Shown: piece by piece, positions 28,822 to 40,911 of the stretch
How positions within the stretch are numbered: the first letter of the stretch is position 1
How the letters are laid out: each line of letters begins with the position of its first letter
Source: Hormiphora californensis
Lineage: Eukaryota; Ctenophora; Tentaculata; Cydippida; Pleurobrachiidae
Direction: 5' to 3'
Assembly (NCBI GenBank): GCA_020137815.1
Contig: CM035357.1
Coordinates: 5,774,616 to 5,838,615, forward strand
Length of the DNA stretch: 64,000 bases
Notes under the pieces: model-generated
Database searches by the model: none
Seen by the model: only the letters and a program-made list of their open reading frames with translations
Told to the model about the DNA's origin: nothing
Position numbers and translations under genes: made by a program

Positions 28822-30386
28822 CAAGGTGGGCCACGGATTGTTGGTAAGGGTTAGCGAGTTGTCCCGTCAAAACGGTGATAGTTGCGAGAATAAAAATTAT
28901 GGGAGCACTCTGGATCAATTTCTTGGTAACTTTTTCCATAATTTTTTGTCAAAAATTCGAAAATTCATTTTTTATTCCTTCATTCATTTCTCGTTCATTT
29001 ATGATGTGAGCATCCTAATTTTCCATCATGGTGCTATTTTTCTTTGGCTTGAATTTATCTTTCCAATGAACACCATAAAAATGAAATTGAAGCACCAGGT
29101 CACGTTGCAGTTGAGAAAATGCTCATGCATGATTTTGGCTCTTCCTGCGACTTTCAATGAGCTGTATCACGGCTCCCTTTTGTTCAATCTTTTTCAAAAT
29201 TTGGGTGAACATTGGATAAACAAAGATCTTTGCTCACAAGAAAAATCAAGGTCAAAACTCAAAGTTCATTTTTCATTTTTTGTAGTTCATTCCACTCATT
29301 CAGGAACTAACATCCCTAAAGTCATGAAAAGTTTTGGGTTTTGTTTGGCCTATGCTCTGCAATGCCAGAGAGGTGTAGTAGCGTGTCTCCGGGCTAGTTT
29401 TTGGGTGTCCATGTGATCATGATGATACCTGACACCTTATTTGGGCCATAATTAAGAGATTTTCTCAAGTTGAAGCATGTGACTTGGGGTTTCTGTGATT
29501 GATATCGTGAAACAATGTTATGGGATCCTATAGCACCCCTAAAATGATGATTAATTCAACAAAATGAGTTGATTTATTATTGAAAAGATTTAAACCGAAG
29601 ACAAACTCAACTAAACGAACAATTTCGATCATAAATCAACTCATTTTGTTGAATTAATCATCATTTTAGGGGTGCTATAGGATCCCATAACATTGTTTCA
29701 CGATATCAATCACAGAAACCCCAAGTCACATGCTTCAACTTGAGAAAATCTCTTAATTATGGCCCAAATAAGGTGTCAGGTATCATCATGATCACATGGA
29801 CACCCAAAAACTAGCCCGGAGACACGCTACTACACCTCTCTGGCATTGCAGAGCATAGGCCAAACAAAACCCAAAACTTTTCATGACTTTAGGGATGTTA
29901 GTTCCTGAATGAGTGGAATGAACTACCAAAAATGAAAAATGAACTTTGAGTTTTGACCTTGATTTTTCTTGTGAGCAAAGATCTTTGTTTATCCAATGTT
30001 CACCCAAATTTTGAAAAAGATTGAACAAAAGGGAGCCGTGATACAGCTCATTGAAAGTCGCAGGAAGAGCCAAAATCATGCATGAGCATTTTCTCAACTG
30101 CAACGTGACCTGGTGCTTCAATTTCATTTTTATGGTGTTCATTGGAAAGATAAATTCAAGCCAAAGAAAAATAGCACCATGATGGAAAATTAGGATGCTC
30201 ACATCATAAATGAACGAGAAATGAATGAAGGAATGAAAAATGAATTTTCGAATTTTTGACAAAAAATTATGGAAAAAGTTACCAAGAAATTGATCCAGAG
30301 TGCTCCCATAATTTTTATTCTCGCAACTATCACCGTTTTGACGGGACAACTCGCTAACCCTTACCAACAATCCGTGGCCCACCTTG
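28822..30386. mobile_element. 1,565-bp foldback transposon with about 755-bp arms
   Basis: Ends CAAGGTGGGCCACGG and its inverse; TA dinucleotides flank both sides (28820-28821 and 30387-30388), as in Tc1/mariner insertions. The arms run to about 29577 and from about 29631, around a loop of about 54 bp, and are nearly identical: 196-residue translations of the two arms differ at two positions. Those frames are mirror copies with no recognisable domain and are not called as genes. The element lies just upstream of SIAH, probably in a 5' UTR intron or outron. Confidence 0.9.
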
Positions 30387-30931
30387 TATACAAATTATGA
30401 GTCATGATAAAGGACGATAAATGATATTTGATAAACTTATGCTTGATGAGTAACAAAGGGACGAGATACGTCACCTGTTATAATACGTATGTGGGGGAGT
30501 GCCCTCTTGTGTGAGCAGTATTCGCTAGAATCTACTCACACACTACACTGATAACAAGCAAGGTTGTGTTAAAATTTCACACACGTACATTTTGTCGCTT
30601 ACTGCATTACAGTGCGATAGCTTTTGCCTCTTCACGGCTGCTCTCTCACTGTTACCCGAACGTTACAGTAACATATTCAGCCTAATCAGGGGGTTTAAAG
30701 GTTAACAAATATGTAGTTTTATACGATCTTTATAATGGGGTAAATAGTAATGTTGTTACCCGAACGTTTCAGTAATATAGATTATTCATCCTAATCATGG
30801 GTATTGGAATGATAATGGGGTAAACACATAGTAATGTTGTCAAGGTTGAAGTGAAGGGGGACCTGTAGCAGTTAAATGCACTGAACAATTCAGGTTATAT
30901 ACGGGATAAATATCACTAAAACTGGGTTAAA

Positions 30932-31555
30932 GGGGGGGGGTCCAGCCCTAAAAAAAGCTAAGCTAACGGCCAAAATCAGGGTACCTTTAGCTTTTTTTAG
31001 CTTTTTTTAGCTTTTTTTAGCTTTTTTTTAGCTTTTTTTAGCTTTTTTTAGCCTTTTTTAGCTTTTATTAGCTTTTTTTAGCTTTTTTTAGCTTTTTTAA
31101 GGCTAAAAAAAGCTAAAAAAAAGCTAAAAAAAGCTAAAATTGAGTTTTAGTGGATTCATATAGGTTCGAATCCCGCTGACGCCAAATTTTTTAAACTTTT
31201 ATTATAACGTTTTATAACGTTTTTTGAACTTTTTTAAAACTATTTTTATCAAATTTGAATAATATTTTTATCGAAAAAATGTCTCCAGAAAATGGCAGTA
31301 GGGGTGGATACAGAAATTGCTATGTATGGACATAAACGGTAGATTATGGTAAAAAATGTGCAGGAAATGAACAAATGCAGTCAATAGACGTCTGGAAGGA
31401 TGAAAATTTAATGGAAAAGTGTCAAGATGAATGCTGAAAAAACATAAAAAGTAGGGCTAAAAAAAGCTAAAAAAAGCTAAAAAAAGCTAAAATAAAAAAC
31501 GCTATCGACCAAAATCAGGGTACCTTTAGCTTTTTTTAGGGCTGGACCCCCCCCC
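30932..31555. mobile_element. Poly(G)-ended MITE with AGCTTTTTTT subterminal repeats
   Basis: Ends G9-TCCAGCCCTAAAAAAAGCT and its inverse with C9. Both flanks start with GTTAAA (GTTAAAGG on the left, GTTAAAAG on the right), an imperfect 8-bp duplication. Both ends have runs of about 10-bp AGCTTTTTTT repeats. It has the same layout as the elements at 18797 and 26660. Confidence 0.82.
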
Positions 31556-31733
31556 GTTAAAAGAATTTAGCCAAAATATGCATGTCGCATCCTCGTCGCA
31601 CTAGCGTGTCTCGACGCATTCCATAAGGACACGCCAGTCATTTGTTGTACGGTGACTAAAATATTAAAAACCCTTGATACATCTCTCAGAACTTCAAGGG
31701 GGACCGGGCAGAGAGCAAAAAATTATAATTATA

Positions 31734-32936
31734 CAGGGTGTCCCACTGTCTTTGCGTGACCTGCGATTTTGAGTCATGACCGGGCTCCATTAAATTGATC
31801 AAAACTCATCGAAAAATAAGTCAAAATGGTTCAAACAAAAACCAGTGTTCTAGAGAATTGTCAGGCGAACATTTTGGTTGCAAGATTGACGTTCCAAGTC
31901 TTACCAATCGTCAGATATATCGTCTTAAAGTCAAAAATACGTGTTCATGAAATCCGACCGGGGTTCACGTTTTGAAAATTTTACAAATACAAAGTTGTTC
32001 GGATCACATTGCATCCCTCATAAAAGTTGTAGGAAATTGTCTGGCGGTCATTTTGGTACCCGGATTTTCGTCCTAGCTCAATGTTTAAGGTGTCTTATGA
32101 CTGTCTAAAGACGAAATTCAACCAACATTTTTGAGGGGATCATGTGTCATCAACAAATGGGTAAAATGAATTGAAAATTATATGAGCTTGATTGGAATCG
32201 TCTAAGGTTCATTTTGATACTATGATTTTTTCCTTAGCTCTACGTTTTAGTTCCGTTATGACTGTAGGAACATGAAGATTTTTCTATGCTGAGTCTTAGA
32301 TGGTATCGGCTCACAACCCCTAATTAGGTGGCTCGGTGTCGTGTGTAATCCCATGATAATTAGCACACATCGTCTCAATTTCATCTAGACACTTGACAGG
32401 GTTGTTATGACGATTTGGCAAGGCCCCTCTTAATGTGAAGGACACGCAAGTGGTCTATACCAACCCTATCATGCACTGAGATGTTATTCAAGCAGCAATG
32501 AGCTTCATAACTAGGCAAAAAGAAATGCGATACCCGAGACAACTTTTGGAAAAAATCCAGTTCTGACAGTCTTAAGACACTCTACACATTGAGCTAGGAC
32601 AAAAACCCGGGTACCAAAATGACCGCCAGACAATTTTCTACAACTTTTATGAGGGATGCAATGTGATCTGAGCAACTTTGCATTTGTGAATTTTTCAAAA
32701 CGTGAACCCCGGTCGGATTTCATGAACACGTATTTTTGACTTTAAGACGATATATCTGACGATTGGTAAGACTTGGAACGTCAATCTTGCAACCAAAATG
32801 TTCGCCTGACAATTCTCTAGAACACTGTTTTTTGTTAGAACCATTTTGACTTATTTTTCGATGAGTTTTGATCAATTTAATGGAGCCCGGTCATGACTCA
32901 AAATCGCAGGTCACGCAAAGACAGTGGGACACCCTG
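31734..32936. mobile_element. 1,203-bp Tc1/mariner-like foldback element
   Basis: Ends CAGGGTGTCCCACTGTC and its inverse, with TA on each side (31732-31733 and 32937-32938). Arms of about 380 bp flank a centre of about 440 bp. CAGGGTGTCCCA-type ends are common in mariner-like elements. There is no transposase, so it would be moved in trans. Confidence 0.88.
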
Positions 32937-33043
32937 TACTTCTTTGATTCATTAAGTGGCGGTCCAGTACCAGCTACCTGCCACGCATGATGCATGTATG
33001 GTATCCAGGTCCGTTCTAACCGCCCCTGATCACCGAAAAGTCT

Positions 33044-33197
33044 ATACTCCATTTTTTTCAACTGTTCACCCCCCAAAGTCGTGCGCGGAATTGTTTTGCG
33101 CGTCTATCACATGTTAACGTGTAGCGTGCGCCACGAAAATTCTAAATTTCACTGAAATTTCAATTTTGGGTGAACAGTTGAAAAAAAATGGACTTTA
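33044..33197. mobile_element. MITE, second copy of the element nested at 5577-5730
   Basis: Shares TCCATTTTTTTCAACTGTTC ends and the core GTGCGCGGAATTGTTTTGCG and TATCACATGTTAACGTGTAG with the copy at 5577-5730; the right-hand interior differs. About 150 bp and palindromic at its ends. Confidence 0.8.
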
Positions 33198-33430
33198 GGT
33201 TAACATAAAAGTGAGATAATAAAACACTAAATTTGCTTGTTCAACTCGTCAAAAGTTTGCAAAAGTGAACCACCCCTTCTAAAAGTAAATATCGTTGAGG
33301 TCTGAGGATGACAGTCCCCACTGCTCTCGTATGCCAACCCAAAACCAAACAATACACGGTGCCCCTGAAGGATGTTCAACCTCGACCGAGTCCCCCAGCA
33401 AAACGAACGGTTGTGTGACCTTATGCTCTC

Positions 33431-33621
33431 TTTTCGGAACGTGTTCGTCTAGACATTGCGCGTCGCGGGTGAACGAGCTAACCCGGGTGAACGAGCTAAC
33501 AATAGCGAACTTACATGCGATATACTACATCGCGTGCATGTAATTGCACTATTGTTAGCTTGTTCACCCGGGTTTGGTACAGCCCGCGATGCGCAATGTC
33601 GAGACGAACACGTTCCGAAAA
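33431..33621. mobile_element. 191-bp palindromic MITE
   Basis: TTTTCGGAACGTGTTCGTCT on the left and its exact inverse on the right; the inner arms include GTGAACGAGCTAAC (twice on the left) and GTTAGCTTGTTCAC. No clear target duplication and no coding content. Confidence 0.75.
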
Positions 33622-34721
33622 TGCAGTATAAAGGGGACCTCTGGGAACTACGCAGGACCGTGGGGGAAAAAATATAAAAGTAGCCTAAAAAATTAAAACG
33701 ATAGAAAGATAGCTATCGTTTTTTCACTTCGAAAATACGACATTTCTTTTTAAAAAATCCTTGATCAGGAAGATACAAGTGTCTCCCACCTATTTTTTGA
33801 CGTAGATTCGAATGCCGTTGAAGTCAAATCTCTAAAATGTTGGAAAAATGGTGAAAATCACGTTTTAGGTGTTTTTTGGTGAAAAAAGCGTTCAAACTGG
33901 TACTAAATGATGAGATAGAGTCCCAAAAGTATGACAAATCGCTTTTTTGGGACATTTTCGCCCTAGAAGCAGATTTTTATGAAAATCTGGTACAGCGCCT
34001 ATTCTCTGAATACTTTCAAAGAAGGTGAATATTGCTCTAATTTAGCCAATTTTGAAGAAAAGTCATCCAAAACAGTACTAGATGATGAGATAGTGGCCCA
34101 AAAATATAACTAATCGATTTTTTGGGTCTTTTTCGTCCTAGAAACAAATTGACATGGCGGTCGGATGATATGTTTCCTCTCGGTAGGCCTCTGAAGTAGG
34201 TGGAAATAGCCAAAATATATAGCGATTGCGGCAAATGAATGTGAATAAACGTTTACCAAACCCACTTCAGCATCATGTATGGCTCTTGCACAAACTGCAT
34301 TTTATTATTGTATTTAGTCTTGTAATCTTATAATCTGTGTATCCAGTCCAAGATTGAATTGCATTGTTGTTATGTTTTGGGTATCCGTTAGGCGATATCC
34401 GTGGTATCCGTGGTATCCGTGGGCGATGACGACAGGCATTTGTGTTCCAGTGGCTAGTGCATGAACCTTGGTTACCATCTTTTCACTTTTGGTCTTTTTG
34501 GGTGTCCGCGGACACCCGGACACCCACGAGCGCCGTCCCTGCCTTGGTACAAGTTTTGATTGGAGCAATTTGGTCAAAGTGGTAGACGAAACAAAAGGTA
34601 ATTTGGTTTACATTTTTTTATTATTATTAAATCTTTATAACTTACACAATTTAATTGTATAAATAAGCCCCTTTTTGTGGGCAAATACGGGTCACCAATA
34701 GATATTCATTGAAGATGCCTA

Positions 34722-34976
34722 TTATGTAAAGTCTATCACCCCTCTCCGTACCCGGAATTGTCCTCCAGGATTCGAATCCCTCAACTCCTTCAATGTTTGC
34801 TGGAGTTCTCTCCTCTTACTTCTCTCTGCGAAGGACATATCCCTTGCAAGATATACACCGCAGTACGATTCTGTCTGTTTTAGCTGCTTTGCCTTTTGGA
34901 GAAGGCTCAGCAGCATTTCCTTACTTTGTGGCTTCACAATCACTGGTCTCTCCCTTCCTCCCCGTTTCAAACCCAC
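34722..34976 (-). pseudogene. LINE ORF1-like fragment
   Basis: Open for 84 codons. The peptide has the pattern of the C-terminal part of non-LTR retrotransposon ORF1-type proteins: RPVIVKPQSKEMLLSLLQKA, then YLARDMSFAERSKRRELQQT and a final RVRRGVIDF. No reverse transcriptase is found nearby, so it is a 5'-truncated or otherwise isolated remnant. Family recognition is by pattern only. Confidence 0.45.
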
Positions 34977-35160
34977 CCTATTAGCATGTTAAGGAACTTG
35001 CCAAAGTCTTGGACTGGGAGAGGGCGCCGTTACGATCTGGGTGTTTGGAGGCCTGTTTACAGGTGCCCGCTGCCAAAAAGTTCATTCACTAAAATGGCTC
35101 TAACCGCCAAACCACTCAACCGTTTTGGCTGATTCAAAGTTTATCTGGTAGGGAATGTCA

Positions 35161-35205
35161 AGGCCTAACCTTAACCCTAACCCTACTTTAGCCCTAACCC
35201 TAAAA
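35161..35205. repeat. Short interstitial CCCTAA (telomere-like) repeats
   Basis: Five or six CCCTAA units with interruptions (TAACCCTAACCCTACTTTAG...). The CCCTAA/TTAGGG motif is the common animal telomere repeat; the short degenerate run looks interstitial rather than a chromosome end. Confidence 0.6.
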
Positions 35206-36062
35206 AACCGTTTGTCAGCACTCCCAAAACACCCAGATTTTAACGCTGGCCACTGGGAGACGGAGAGGGAGTCCCAGAAAGTCAAAAAGAAAACGGAAAA
35301 AACAAAACAAAAACGTAACAAAAATCGACCTCAGCTTCAGCAGACGAAAGATTATGAAAATTTCTATTTTTGAGTTAAATGCGCTGCATTTCTTTGAAAG
35401 TAATGGAACGCGCGAAATTTTGAGGATATGGTTTAGCCGCGCGTCTTAAATTCTTGAATCTTGAATATTTTTCGAATCCTCAGATTTTGTGACTCAGTTT
35501 CGTGTTCGCGTTCTGACTCTTCCGCCTGCTCCCTGCTATGCCTGTTTGGCCTCCGATGCACACTTTTCAGGGTCATCCGGCAAAGGAACTCATCGGTGGC
35601 CAATGTATTTCCTAAGTCTAACAAACTTTAAACCCTTTGAACTTTGGATTATTGCCAAATCATCGTTTTTGGTTGTCCAGACGGTAGACGGGTGACGGGT
35701 CAGGGATCCCTTTCAATCATTGGGGTATGGTTAGTAATATCAATCATATACCATTTTGTTATGGCGGCACCCTTGCTACTAAATTGGTCAAAGTGACAAG
35801 TGTAATTTTTGGCAGGTACCGTCTACCAGCATGCTCCTGTAACTGGGCTTGTGAAATGTAAATAGGCTTAAAGGGAATATGTTTTAACGGTTAAAATTTA
35901 ACCCCCCCCCTACTCAGTGATCAGTTCCTGATTACTCTGATCTAATTTTTCCTAACCACACTTGAATATATTTTGTGTTTGTTGTTCAAAACAGCACTTG
36001 CCAGTTACCAGTAAACTAGTTCTTCAAAAACTAAAAGCACCTTTATCGTAGCAAGAGGTAGG

Positions 36063-38526
36063 ATGGACCCAGCCTATGGTCCACCTTGTAAATCGATCTT
36101 CATCAAAAACCTGCCCTTCAACTCTGGGGAGAAGGAAATTCGACCTGTATTTAGCAAGTTCGGCCGCATCAGAGACATCTACGTTCCCTTGGATTACCAT
36201 ACAAAAGTACCCTAAAGATAGCTGTCATTATCTAAAGATTGATGATTCGAAATTGTAACACTCGTTTTAGGAACCCCGGGGATTTGCCTACATCGAGTTT
36301 GACCAGCTTGAAGATGCCGTAGCAGCCCTAAAAGCAGCCGATGGCTGTCGAATATTGGACCGTCAACTCGCCATGAAGTTCGCGGAAGGAGACCGAAAGA
36401 ACCCAGGTGCTAAGAGTGGTAAAAGACAAAGAGAAGATTCTGCAAAGATCGCCATCTCTCCCCTCTCTTCAATTCTTAAGTATTACAAGATCTGAAGATG
36501 TATTTTGAGACCCCCCTCTAACCCTCCCTACAGGACAGATGAGAAATAAAGATCCACGTGCTGGAAGTGGAGGCAGGAAGAGTCCTAGACGCCGTTCTCC
36601 TGCTCCTCCACGCCGATCTCCACCACTATCACATCGACGTGGTAGATCTCCTCCTCTTGAGAGGCGTGGTAGATCTCCTCCTCTTGAGAGACGCGGTAGA
36701 TCCCCTCCCATAGAGAGACGAGGCAGGTCTCCACCCCCAGAGCGACGTGCCAGAACCCCACCCCTTGAGCGACGAGGCAGGTCTCCTCCCATAGAGAGAC
36801 GAGGCAGGTCTCCTCCAGTTAATGAGCGGCGAGGCAGGTCTCCTCCTATTGAGAGACGAGGCAGGTCCCCTCCTATTGAGAGACGAGGCAGGTCTCCTCC
36901 TATACTTGAAAGACAAGGCAGGTCTCCGCCCCGTCGTAGGTCTCCACCCCGGGTTCATCAAGGTCTCATATCCCCTGACAGATCTCGGCCTCTTCTCAGA
37001 GATCCAGGACGATCTCCTCCCCGAGCAGCAAGGGCCAGGACACCATCACCTGCACCACCAAGACATGCCTCACCTGAGAGGAGGGGACACAGGGGAGATG
37101 ATGGTAGAAGACCACTTCTTTCCTCTCGAAATGAACTTCCTATGGTTCCTACTGTTACGGTTAGAAATGAAAGAGCTCTGAGGGGTGAGTCTCCACCTAG
37201 AGGTAGTAGCGGAAGGGCGCCACTCAACTTGATGACTGTAACGATCGATGGTGACCGGAGACCTCCTTCTCCCCCGAGAAGGAGAAGATCCCCAATTATA
37301 AACCGGGCCCTCTCTCCAGTACGACCAGCAGCTCCTAGGTCCCCTCCACCCAGGCAAAGGGGAAGATCTCCAGAACATCAACAAAGAGGAAGATCACCAC
37401 CACTTCTACAACGAGCCACTGTAGTTGATCATAGAGCGAGGTCTCCTCCAAGAGCCAGGACCCCTCCCAGAGTCACTGATCACAGACCCAGAACACCTCC
37501 TCCCAGACAAGCGGCCAGGACTCCCCCACCAAGGGACTATAGAGAGAGATTACCCGTCCGAAACTTTAGAGAACGATCTCCTCCCAGGGTCGCTGAACCG
37601 AGGGCTAGAACACCTCCAAGAGTAACAGACCACCGTGTACGGACTCCCCCACGGCAGAGAGCCAGAACACCACCTGGGGATCATCGAGCAAGGACGCCTC
37701 CTCCTAGGGTAGCTGATCGCAGAGCGAGGACTCCTCCGAGAAATCACCAAGCAAGAACTCCACCAAGGGCAGCAAGATCACCGCCCCGTGCAGCTAGAGA
37801 TATGGCACCCCAAGGAGAACACAGGAGAGGGGGAAGGACACCAGAACGAAGAGGGGGGAGGACACCACCACCAGTTGAGAGATCACCAAAACGATCAGGA
37901 TCATATCACTCCAAATTCTCTCCACAACCAGCACGTAGAACCCGTTCATCACCCCCTAGAGCTTCATCCCCACCACCCAGACGAACCCTCCTAGAGCGAC
38001 CCCCACCCACACGTACCGACCACCACCACCAGAGCAGCAGCAGTTCACATCATCATGTGAGGGCGGAGGGAGGACGCCGCCCCTACAACTCAGGACGATC
38101 TGCACCTTTAAGGAGGAGGCGAAGTAGCAGTCCGCGGGAGAGGAGAGGGGAGGGAGAGAGGATAAAGAGAGCTAGGAGTCCCGGGAATCATCGATCCAGG
38201 GATCAGGAGCCAGGCACACCAGCTGGACAGAGAGATGGAGTGGAGACACCCCCTGAGAGGCGATGGTCCGGGGAACAGGATGAAATTGTAAGCAAGAGAG
38301 ATGGAAAAGGTTAAAGGAGAGAGGAGAAGGGGAAGGAGAAAGAGAGAGAAAGAAGGGAAGGAGAAGGAGAAGGAGAGAGAAAGGGGAAGGAGAAGGAGAA
38401 AGAGAGAGAGAGAGGGGGATATGAAGTGAAGGGAAAGAATGAAGCTCAAACAGAAGAATATTTCTAACATTGCTTGTGTTTCAGTTTTTTGTTGATGAAG
38501 CAGAATTCAACGAACTTGACATGTGA
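36063..38526 (+). CDS. SR splicing factor with long RSPP/RTPP domain (SRSF10-like paralogue)
   Basis: RNA-binding protein with one RRM and an unusually long arginine/serine/proline domain, expected in nuclear speckles. Exons 36063-36206, 36271-36406, 36534-38287 and 38485-38526 give about 691 residues. RRM: IFIKNLPFNSGEKEI (RNP2) and EPRGFAYIEF (RNP1), then FAEGDRKNPGQMR, the SRSF10-type end of the domain. About 585 residues follow, built of RRGRSPP(I/L)E and ARTPP units. If the GTAAGC at 38288 is not used, the frame ends SKRDGKG at 38314; if it is, an acidic FFVDEAEFNELDM tail ends at 38526. A further donor (GTGAGT at 38565) and an acceptor near 38919 suggest a 3' UTR intron. The gene lies 1.7 kb upstream of a second SRSF10-like gene. 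Confidence 0.87.
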
Positions 38527-38993
38527 AGGTGCTGACTGCAGAGGTTCAACCAAAGGTTCCCAAGGTGAGTAGCTATCTCTTTTTCCTTGTCCTCTGTTCT
38601 TCTACTTATCCTATGTTCGTTAGTGAATACATATATGCAACAAATGGGATGGGCTTCTTAGGTTTATTTTTGCGGCTATATGACTCTGTAGGAGTATTAT
38701 AGCATAGTGCAAACACTTGTCGGCTTCAATTGAGAGTGTATTATAATACGGCGTGCCTAAGACATCAAAGAGAGACGTGATAGGAAGTAGCGGGTATAGT
38801 TATACACAAGGAGCTAAGGTGGAACACAAGAAGCAGGTCTTTCTTTGTCTCATACTCAGGGTGTATATATACTGAGATAGTGAGACCCCCCATTCTAACG
38901 ACTGTCACCATTGTTTCAGATTAGAGACGAGAGAAGGAGATCATCTCTTTATCAAGTGACAATATATCAAGTGATGGGTCTCGTGAACACGCA

Positions 38994-39062
<69 letters not shown>

Positions 39063-40212
39063 GCGGCGTGAGAATGTGAGAGAGAGAGCCACAGACACAC
39101 ACAACAGGCAGAACACTGTCAGTTCTTATTTATTTCCATTTTGTACCACTTTTAACTCTTTGCGTTTTGAAATCACATCTTTTATTTTGTGAGAGTGTTG
39201 TTCTCTGATCGGTGAGCTCAAGAGCGATATATTTTCAAGGCAAGAATATTGATTCGGGTAAGTGTAATACCTGTGTGTTGAAATGCAAAATCCTAAAATA
39301 TATTATTGGCCTTTATTGTTAAAAAATTAAAAATAAATATATTTTATTAAAATCTCTCGCTGTGTATTTACCCTCCCTCCCCGTGCTCCCTTACAGGCGT
39401 CTCAAGACAAGACCTCTCCGTTTTTGCAATACAAGACAAGACCTTTAGAGAAAAGACATTTGTGGGTGTCGCAAGACTAGAAAAAGACAAGTAGATAGTA
39501 GAGACAAGATAAAGATCTGTAGAACATGTACCCTACCTTTAGAGTAAGACTAATATCTGTGTGCATCACAACACCTGTCTCACTGCCAGAATGTTCATTC
39601 AATCTAAACCCCCCGGTTCATGTCTTCTGAGCATCATTACACTCTTTATTGCGACAAAACGATTTAAAGAAATTCTCAGCCGCATTCGTTCTTTGCAATG
39701 ATCCCTCTTTTCTTTCACGATCCTTCTCGAAGTTTCTTCACTCGTGACTACTCTTGCACATTGCAAACGTGATATACGAGGGACAGGGGGAATGTCGTTC
39801 AGTATAAAATGCATGTTACACGGTGGTACACTGTGCTGTGTGTAATAAGCAATTATATCACTCACCGATATATTTCGCTTAATAATTGGTTTAACTGCCA
39901 TCTCTCAACTACCTTCTTTTTTAACAGTTTGATTGTCATCTCAATAGAGCATGTTTTTTTCTACTTCCTTTTTTACCCTTTCAATCTCACAAGCTAAGAT
40001 CATTATTCACTAAACAATCCCATATTTGATATCCCCTAAAATTCAACATATTTTAACCCTTCATTCCCTGAACTACCCTATACTTCTTCCACCTGTGCCC
40101 CGAACCCCATTCTCCATCCCCTGACTCTTCCCTCCACTCCCCATACTCCACTCCCCTGACCCCATTCTCTACTCCACTCCTCTGACCCCATTCTCCGTGT
40201 GTTCAGGTGCCA
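38527..40212. other. Spacer between the two SR-protein genes
   Basis: Holds the 3' UTR of the first SR gene, including a probable exon from 38920 that contains (GA)n at 38998-39060, and A/T-rich possible poly(A) signals near 39330. Pyrimidine-rich DNA leads into an AG at 40205-40206, 6 nt before the next start codon, so a non-coding first exon or an outron lies here. No further coding region is seen. Confidence 0.5.
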
Positions 40213-40911
40213 ATGTCAAGTAGAAGCAGGAGCGACAACCACTACGGTGGTCATGGTGGACGCCGGGAACGTGATCGCCGCACCTCCCTCTACATCCGTA
40301 ACGTTGCGTACAACATCAAGAACGACGATATTGCCAAGGTGTTTTCCCGGTATGGCCACATTCGGGATGTCTACATTCCCGTGGACTACTACAGCAAGGA
40401 ACCACGAGGGTTTGCTTATGTCGAGTTCGAGAGTTACCGGGATGCTCGGGATGCAATGGACGAGCTGGATGGATACAGACTAATGGACAGGGAGATAGAG
40501 GTTCAGTTTGCTGAGGGAGACAGGAAGAATCCCAACTCAATGCGGAGGAAGGAGTATACCCGGGGATCAGGTGGTGGAAGGAGGGGTTACAGTCGGAGCA
40601 GGAGTAGGAGCCCCAAACGGAGGAGGAGCAGGTCGCCCCGTGGGAGGAGGAGGAGCGATAGAAGGAGTGATAGTAGGAGCAGGAGTGGACGGAGTGCTAG
40701 CAGGAGCCCTTCCAGGAGCCGCAGCCGGGGCAAGAGCGGGAGTAGGAGTGTTAGCAAGAGTGTTAGCAAAGACCGGAGTGTGAGTAGAGACAAAAGTGGG
40801 GAGAGAAGTGAGGGAGGCAGGGAGGAGAGGAGTGCAAGTAGGGAGAGGGGCAAGAAGAAGAAGAGGAGAGAGAGGTCTAGGAGTGCTTCCCGATCTCCCT
40901 CCAGAGACTAA
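40213..40911 (+). CDS. SRSF10: SR splicing factor, SRSF10-like
   Basis: 232 residues in one exon. RRM at about residues 20-100: SLYIRNVAYNIKNDDIAKVF (RNP2), DVYIPVDYYSKEPRGFAYVE (RNP1 included), then VQFAEGDRKNPNSMRRKEY, a typical SRSF10/12 ending. The rest is a classic RS domain (SRSRSRSPKRRR, SRSGRSASRSPSRSRSR). The likely role is splice-site choice, with phosphorylation-dependent activity as known for SRSF10. An AG acceptor 6 nt before the ATG implies an upstream non-coding exon. It shares the DRKNP segment and GFAY(I/V)EF with the neighbouring gene, so the pair looks like a tandem duplication in which only the upstream copy keeps RRM introns. Confidence 0.9.
   Translation: MSSRSRSDNHYGGHGGRRERDRRTSLYIRNVAYNIKNDDIAKVFSRYGHIRDVYIPVDYYSKEPRGFAYVEFESYRDARDAMDELDGYRLMDREIEVQFAEGDRKNPNSMRRKEYTRGSGGGRRGYSRSRSRSPKRRRSRSPRGRRRSDRRSDSRSRSGRSASRSPSRSRSRGKSGSRSVSKSVSKDRSVSRDKSGERSEGGREERSASRERGKKKKRRERSRSASRSPSRD

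Larger units (their letters stand above)
32937..36062. other. Gene-poor region before the first SR-protein gene
   Basis: Contains the MITEs at 33044-33197 and 33431-33621, AT-rich sequence of unknown origin (33690-34230), an 18-bp palindrome GGGTGTCCGCGGACACCC near 34500, a LINE-like remnant (34722-34976), telomere-like CCCTAA repeats (35161-35205) and a lone C9-10 run near 35902. The last few hundred bases should hold the SR gene promoter. No intact host gene is seen. Confidence 0.5.

Noticed and set aside
28826-30382. Two identical 196-residue open frames facing each other
   Set aside because: They are the two arms of the foldback element read inward. No domain, no splice or promoter context, and identity is explained by the palindrome.
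35161-35205. Chromosome-end telomere
   Set aside because: Only a few degenerate CCCTAA units with genes on both sides; an interstitial run is more likely.
36469-38050. Long reading frames antisense or shifted to the first SR gene
   Set aside because: Shadows of the repetitive RSPP codons; only the + frame continues from the RRM exons with matching phase.
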